A stretch of DNA of 64,000 bases from Ancylomarina longa. GTDB taxonomy: Bacteria > Bacteroidota > Bacteroidia > Bacteroidales > Marinifilaceae. The translations under genes and the position numbers were made by a program. The notes below the pieces were generated by a model that was not told the DNA's origin, made no database searches, and saw nothing but the letters and a program-made list of their open reading frames with translations. Position 1 is the first letter of the stretch. Each line of letters begins with the position of its first letter. The DNA lies in assembly GCF_003996985.1 (NCBI RefSeq), contig NZ_RJJX01000001.1:248001-312000 (forward strand), written 5' to 3'. This document shows positions 60,381 to 64,000 of the stretch, one piece after another.

Positions 60381-63020
60381 CTAGAACTGAACATCCTGCC
60401 ATGCTTGTTTCTTCTCGTATTTTAAATCCTGAAGAATAGATGATTTCACATTGATTCTGAAATTATAGGATTGATACGTCCCAAAAGGGATGGAATTAAA
60501 GGACATTTGCCAACAGTGAAGATCTCTGGTAATAGTAAACTGGGTTGCGGTAACTTCTTTATCAGCAAAATCATATCCTGTTGAAAAACTCATTTTCCAT
60601 TTGGGTGTTAAGCTAAAATTACCGGTAACTCCCAGCGTTTGATTTACATTGCTCGTTCTTTGTGGCTTGGAATAAGTCCATCCATATTTTATGGAGAAAG
60701 ACCAGGGAATATCAAAATCTACATAACGAGGATCTTTCCATTCTTTTGCAACTTCTTTATCACCTTCATTACCACCTTTTCCATCTGTCTGACCCGTTAA
60801 ATCCCGTGACGAAAGACTAAATCCGACATCAATGGATGCATTTGTTAATCGGGGACCAAATTCGTTAATCTTTTGATTATTGGCATTCAATTTATAGGGA
60901 TCAACCGTAGAGTTAAATTTCAGATCCAATTTCTTATTAAAGATTTTAGTTCTTCCGGTCATTCGTATAGCGGACCAGTTCAAAGAATCTGCAAACATGT
61001 TGTAACTAGTGGAAAATTTAAGACTCTCTAGAATTTTCACTTTCTTCATGTCTTCCACGCCGGTAGTATCGTTTGCCGTACGTACTTTCGCTTCAATATT
61101 ATTATCCAGACTTAATCCAATACTTCCCGATTCCATTGCTCCTGAAGGAGTTCCATACAAACTACCTGCAAAGATGGAATACTCCACATCCGATTGCGTT
61201 TCTTCATTAAAATAGGTCTTATAATATTTACTCCTTGAAACCCCAATACCCGGCGTATAGCTTACACTCACGCTGGGAGTCATGACATGCCTAATCGCAG
61301 CAATTTTAGAACTCTCCTTAAAAGTGTACATCCCATAAATTTTAGGACTTAAGGACAAGGAAGCACTTGTTGAATAATTGTGCGCATATCGAAAGCCCTG
61401 AACCGTATCTATACGAACATCTCCAGCCCCTTCATTCAAACTATTGTCCCAAGACTTACGAATCGATTTGGTATATAATACCCCAGTATAATTTAAGGTT
61501 GGCGAAAGGGTTAAATCCTTAGCCAATTTAAAATTAGTGCTTATCGGAATGCTATGCTTATATCCATTTTGCCATTCTTTCGATAAAGAAGAGGACATTA
61601 ATTTACTTTCCTTGGTATTAATTCGATTCTCCATTTTAGAAGAATAGCTTACTCCAACTTTATCATACCACCGTAAATTAGTACTCTTCCCTTTTGCTCT
61701 AAACGGATAGATTTGAGTCATGTTCAAGGACACACTTGGCAAGGTAAGCGAGATAGTAGTATCTCTACTATTCTGCGAATGTCTTAAACTGGCATTTAAA
61801 CTAAACGGACTATCGGGCCATTTTTTACTATAGGAAATACTAGACTGTTTCTGATTATTTACAATATTCTGTATAGACTGTGAATTGTTTCTATCGTTAT
61901 TTGTAGTGGAAACATTTACCGATGCCGAAAAGGTTCGATATGGGTTAGCTTTTGCATCCTGTGTATGCGTCCAACGAATTGCAAAGTCTGTTGATTCAGA
62001 ATAATCCTCTAAACCCTTATCTCCATATTTATTAAAATGGTATTCTGTAGCAAGTGTACCACTATACCTATATCTTTTCTTATATTTTGATTCCAAATAG
62101 GTTCCCCAGGAGCCGTTGGCAAAAATATCTCCTTTAATTGCCAAATCTAAATAATCGTTGATAGCCCAATAATATCCACCACCACGTAAATTAAAACCTC
62201 TTCTTTGCTCTTCACCATAGCTAGGAATAATAATTCCGGAAGAATATTTGGAACTAAATGGGAACATAGCAAATGGTAGGCCAATAGGAAGAGGTACGTC
62301 TTCAATAACCAGGTTCAACGGACCGGAAATAATTTTATCTCCTTTAATCATCTTCGCCTTGCTCATATTCACGTAAAAATGAGGGTGAGGATGATCACAG
62401 GTGGTATATTTTCCATTACGGAGATAAAAAGTCTTGTCATCAATTCTTTTGGTTATCTCGCTATGAACAAACCCGCCTTCCTGCTCAGTAATAACTTCAT
62501 TAACCAAGCCCTTACCGGTTTTAAAATTATATTTTAACTCCTTACAAGTAAACTCTTCGGAGCCATCTTTAAATTCGGGGGTATGTATAAAAGTTCCTAT
62601 ACTATCTTGAATTCCATAAGCAAAAGCTTCCTGCTTATCCAAATCAAGTTCAATATAGTAAGCCTTTAATTCGGTTTGTCCATATTTCACAAAAGCATTA
62701 TTAGTTAGGAATACTTTCTGACCGGTAAGCGAAAAAATAATAGAATCATCAGCATTATACTCCACAACCGTTTCAAATAGAGCCTTTTTTTCAGTTTTTG
62801 TTGAATCTGAAGTAAGACTATCTGAGACTACCGTATTCAAAGTATCCTTTTGTGTGATTTTTTGCAATTCTGAGATTCCCTCCCCATTCCATTCATTATC
62901 AGACAAAATGATTGCAGATCTGTTCGGAATAGAAGAAAATGAAATATTGGCAAATATATTCAGAGGAAGAATAACTCCAATGAATAGAATAAAAACCCTT
63001 TGTTGTAATTTCAATTGCAA
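60381..63020 (-). CDS. lptD: LPS-assembly protein LptD (Bacteroidota type)
   Basis: This 879-residue outer-membrane protein has a signal peptide (RVFILFIGVILPLNIFA, residues about 8-24), a periplasmic OstA/jelly-roll part with repeated segments such as KKALFETVVEYNADDSIIFSL, EFTCKELKYNF and LRNGKYTTCDHPHPHFYVNM, and a long C-terminal beta-barrel with alternating patterns. LptD inserts lipopolysaccharide into the outer leaflet. The only usable start in frame is a TTG (63018-63020, or 63012-63014), because a stop lies three codons upstream. It is divergent from the amidase gene. Confidence 0.85.
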   Translation of the reverse strand: MQLKLQQRVFILFIGVILPLNIFANISFSSIPNRSAIILSDNEWNGEGISELQKITQKDTLNTVVSDSLTSDSTKTEKKALFETVVEYNADDSIIFSLTGQKVFLTNNAFVKYGQTELKAYYIELDLDKQEAFAYGIQDSIGTFIHTPEFKDGSEEFTCKELKYNFKTGKGLVNEVITEQEGGFVHSEITKRIDDKTFYLRNGKYTTCDHPHPHFYVNMSKAKMIKGDKIISGPLNLVIEDVPLPIGLPFAMFPFSSKYSSGIIIPSYGEEQRRGFNLRGGGYYWAINDYLDLAIKGDIFANGSWGTYLESKYKKRYRYSGTLATEYHFNKYGDKGLEDYSESTDFAIRWTHTQDAKANPYRTFSASVNVSTTNNDRNNSQSIQNIVNNQKQSSISYSKKWPDSPFSLNASLRHSQNSRDTTISLTLPSVSLNMTQIYPFRAKGKSTNLRWYDKVGVSYSSKMENRINTKESKLMSSSLSKEWQNGYKHSIPISTNFKLAKDLTLSPTLNYTGVLYTKSIRKSWDNSLNEGAGDVRIDTVQGFRYAHNYSTSASLSLSPKIYGMYTFKESSKIAAIRHVMTPSVSVSYTPGIGVSRSKYYKTYFNEETQSDVEYSIFAGSLYGTPSGAMESGSIGLSLDNNIEAKVRTANDTTGVEDMKKVKILESLKFSTSYNMFADSLNWSAIRMTGRTKIFNKKLDLKFNSTVDPYKLNANNQKINEFGPRLTNASIDVGFSLSSRDLTGQTDGKGGNEGDKEVAKEWKDPRYVDFDIPWSFSIKYGWTYSKPQRTSNVNQTLGVTGNFSLTPKWKMSFSTGYDFADKEVTATQFTITRDLHCWQMSFNSIPFGTYQSYNFRINVKSSILQDLKYEKKQAWQDVQF

Positions 63021-63172
63021 TTTTATCTATTAATTTTGTGAAAGAGACGATTTCATGAATCTAAGTAGATGTCCCAACTTCCTTAGCTCATTCTTGAGTC
63101 GCCAAAAATACAAATAAATGTACTATATTCCCTAATCGAAACGAACTTCGAAAACATTTTTTAAGTTCTTTT

Positions 63173-64000
63173 ATGAAGATTTTTCTAATGAACATTATCA
63201 CATTCAATATTCTATCAAAGCTAATAAAAAGATCATCAATAGGTTTAATACTATTTTCGTCCTGTTTATTGGTAAGTAATAACTGCTATTCCCAAAAGCA
63301 CAACTACCGTATCAAAACTATTGTTATTGATGCTGGCCATGGAGGAAAAGATCCCGGAGCTTTGGGAAAAAAAGTTAGAGAAAAAGATATTGTTCTGAAG
63401 ATTGCATTAAAATTAGGCTCCTATATAGAGCAAACATATCCCAATTTAAAAGTTATTTATACTCGTAAAACAGATGTTTTTATTCCTTTAAATGAAAGAT
63501 CTAATATTGCGAATCATAGTAATGCTGATCTTTTTATTTCAATTCATGCCAATTCCAACCCAAATCCCAAAATCCGCGGCACGGAAACTTATACATTAGG
63601 ATTACACAAAACTCAAGAAAATCTGCGAGTCGCAATGAAGGAAAACTCTGTAATGCTCTACGAAGAGGATTATAGTACAAAATATGAAGGCTTCGATCCA
63701 AATAATCCAGCCTCCTATATCATCTTTAATTTAATGCAAGGTGTAAATCGTGATAAAAGTATTGATCTGGCAGAATTAACCGAGGCTCAATTTAAGAATA
63801 GAGCTGGTAGACATTCCCGCGGGGTTCGAGAAGCGGGATTCTGGGTTCTAAAGCAAGTAAGCACGCCATCCATATTAGTTGAAGTTGGATTTGTTTCGAA
63901 TCCTACAGAAGAGAAATATTTGAATACAATAAATGGTCAGGATTATCTGGCTAGCGCTATATATAGAGCATTTAAACAATACAAAAACAAAATTGAAGAT
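63173..64000 (+). CDS. N-acetylmuramoyl-L-alanine amidase (partial, cut by window end)
   Basis: An open frame from the ATG at 63173 runs without stop to the last base (276 codons). An N-terminal hydrophobic stretch (SSIGLILFSSCLLVSNNCYSQ) is a signal peptide; a second Met at codon 6 could be the start. The Amidase_3 zinc domain begins TIVIDAGHGGKDPGALG with the first His, continues LFISIHANSN with the second His, and has SILVEVGFVSNPTEE with the catalytic Glu. It cleaves the amide between muramic acid and the stem peptide in the periplasm. The C-terminus is not in the window. Confidence 0.92.
   Translation, partial: MKIFLMNIITFNILSKLIKRSSIGLILFSSCLLVSNNCYSQKHNYRIKTIVIDAGHGGKDPGALGKKVREKDIVLKIALKLGSYIEQTYPNLKVIYTRKTDVFIPLNERSNIANHSNADLFISIHANSNPNPKIRGTETYTLGLHKTQENLRVAMKENSVMLYEEDYSTKYEGFDPNNPASYIIFNLMQGVNRDKSIDLAELTEAQFKNRAGRHSRGVREAGFWVLKQVSTPSILVEVGFVSNPTEEKYLNTINGQDYLASAIYRAFKQYKNKIED

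Noticed and set aside
1-64000. rRNA or tRNA genes
   Set aside because: I saw no conserved 16S/23S segments and no tRNA cloverleaf with GGTTCGA-type T loop. A covariance search would be needed to exclude a tRNA fully.

Overview
The window looks like chromosomal DNA from an AT-rich member of the Bacteroidota. The evidence is Bacteroidota-type glycogen genes (GT3 synthase, GH57, GH133), a bifunctional DAHP synthase/chorismate mutase, a Reg_prop two-component kinase, a Bacteroidota-type LptD, promoters with a TAnnTTTG -7 box, and weak Shine-Dalgarno sequences. A marine anaerobic or facultative lineage near Marinifilaceae/Marinilabiliales is my guess and is not proven by the sequence.

Region 1 (1-11.1 kb) is glycogen/starch metabolism. 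It holds the tail of a branching enzyme and a GH13 amylase (+), a fused GT3 glycogen synthase-GT35 phosphorylase (-), and a GH57/GT4/debranching-enzyme operon (-). A sodium:solute symporter follows.

Region 2 (13-26.3 kb) is aromatic amino acid synthesis, arranged head to head. Leftward runs trpL-trpE-trpG-trpD-trpC-trpFB-trpA, with a Trp-codon leader peptide and a textbook attenuator. Rightward, two successive Phe/Tyr-rich leader peptides, each followed by its own terminator, precede aminotransferase-tyrA-DAHPS/CM-aroB-DUF523-aroC. None of the three leader peptides is a conventionally called gene. trpF and trpB are fused in frame.

Region 3 (26.4-46.9 kb) is mostly housekeeping: a CsgG-like protein, polyphosphate glucokinase, quinone reductase, an FAD oxidoreductase, TrhO, Dus, a Rieske-glutamate-synthase-like fusion, a radical SAM protein, two phosphate butyryltransferase paralogues, a propeller histidine kinase, ackA-pta, and a large FAD/Fe-S dehydrogenase. 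Two short tandem-repeat arrays lie in its intergenic spaces.

Region 4 (46.9-59.3 kb) is accessory DNA. It starts with a 17-unit CTGCGG array of about 20.3 bp period and the C-terminal piece of a tyrosine recombinase. Next comes what looks like an integron-type cassette array: two identical 64-bp attC-like sites, one larger attC-like site, and cassette starts that are reverse complements of their own ends. The cassettes carry a membrane protein, an HNH/PD-(D/E)xK nuclease pair and a second membrane protein. A decayed IS91-type element follows. Then comes a cluster of NifX-like proteins, a DUF59 protein, an MFS transporter and a CoA-disulfide-reductase-like flavoprotein, facing a Crp/Fnr regulator across a palindromic operator. 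A broken IS256 transposase closes the island.

Region 5 (59.3-64 kb) returns to core genes: RidA, a PabA-type amidotransferase, LptD, and the start of an N-acetylmuramoyl-L-alanine amidase cut by the window end. I saw no rRNA, tRNA or CRISPR array.
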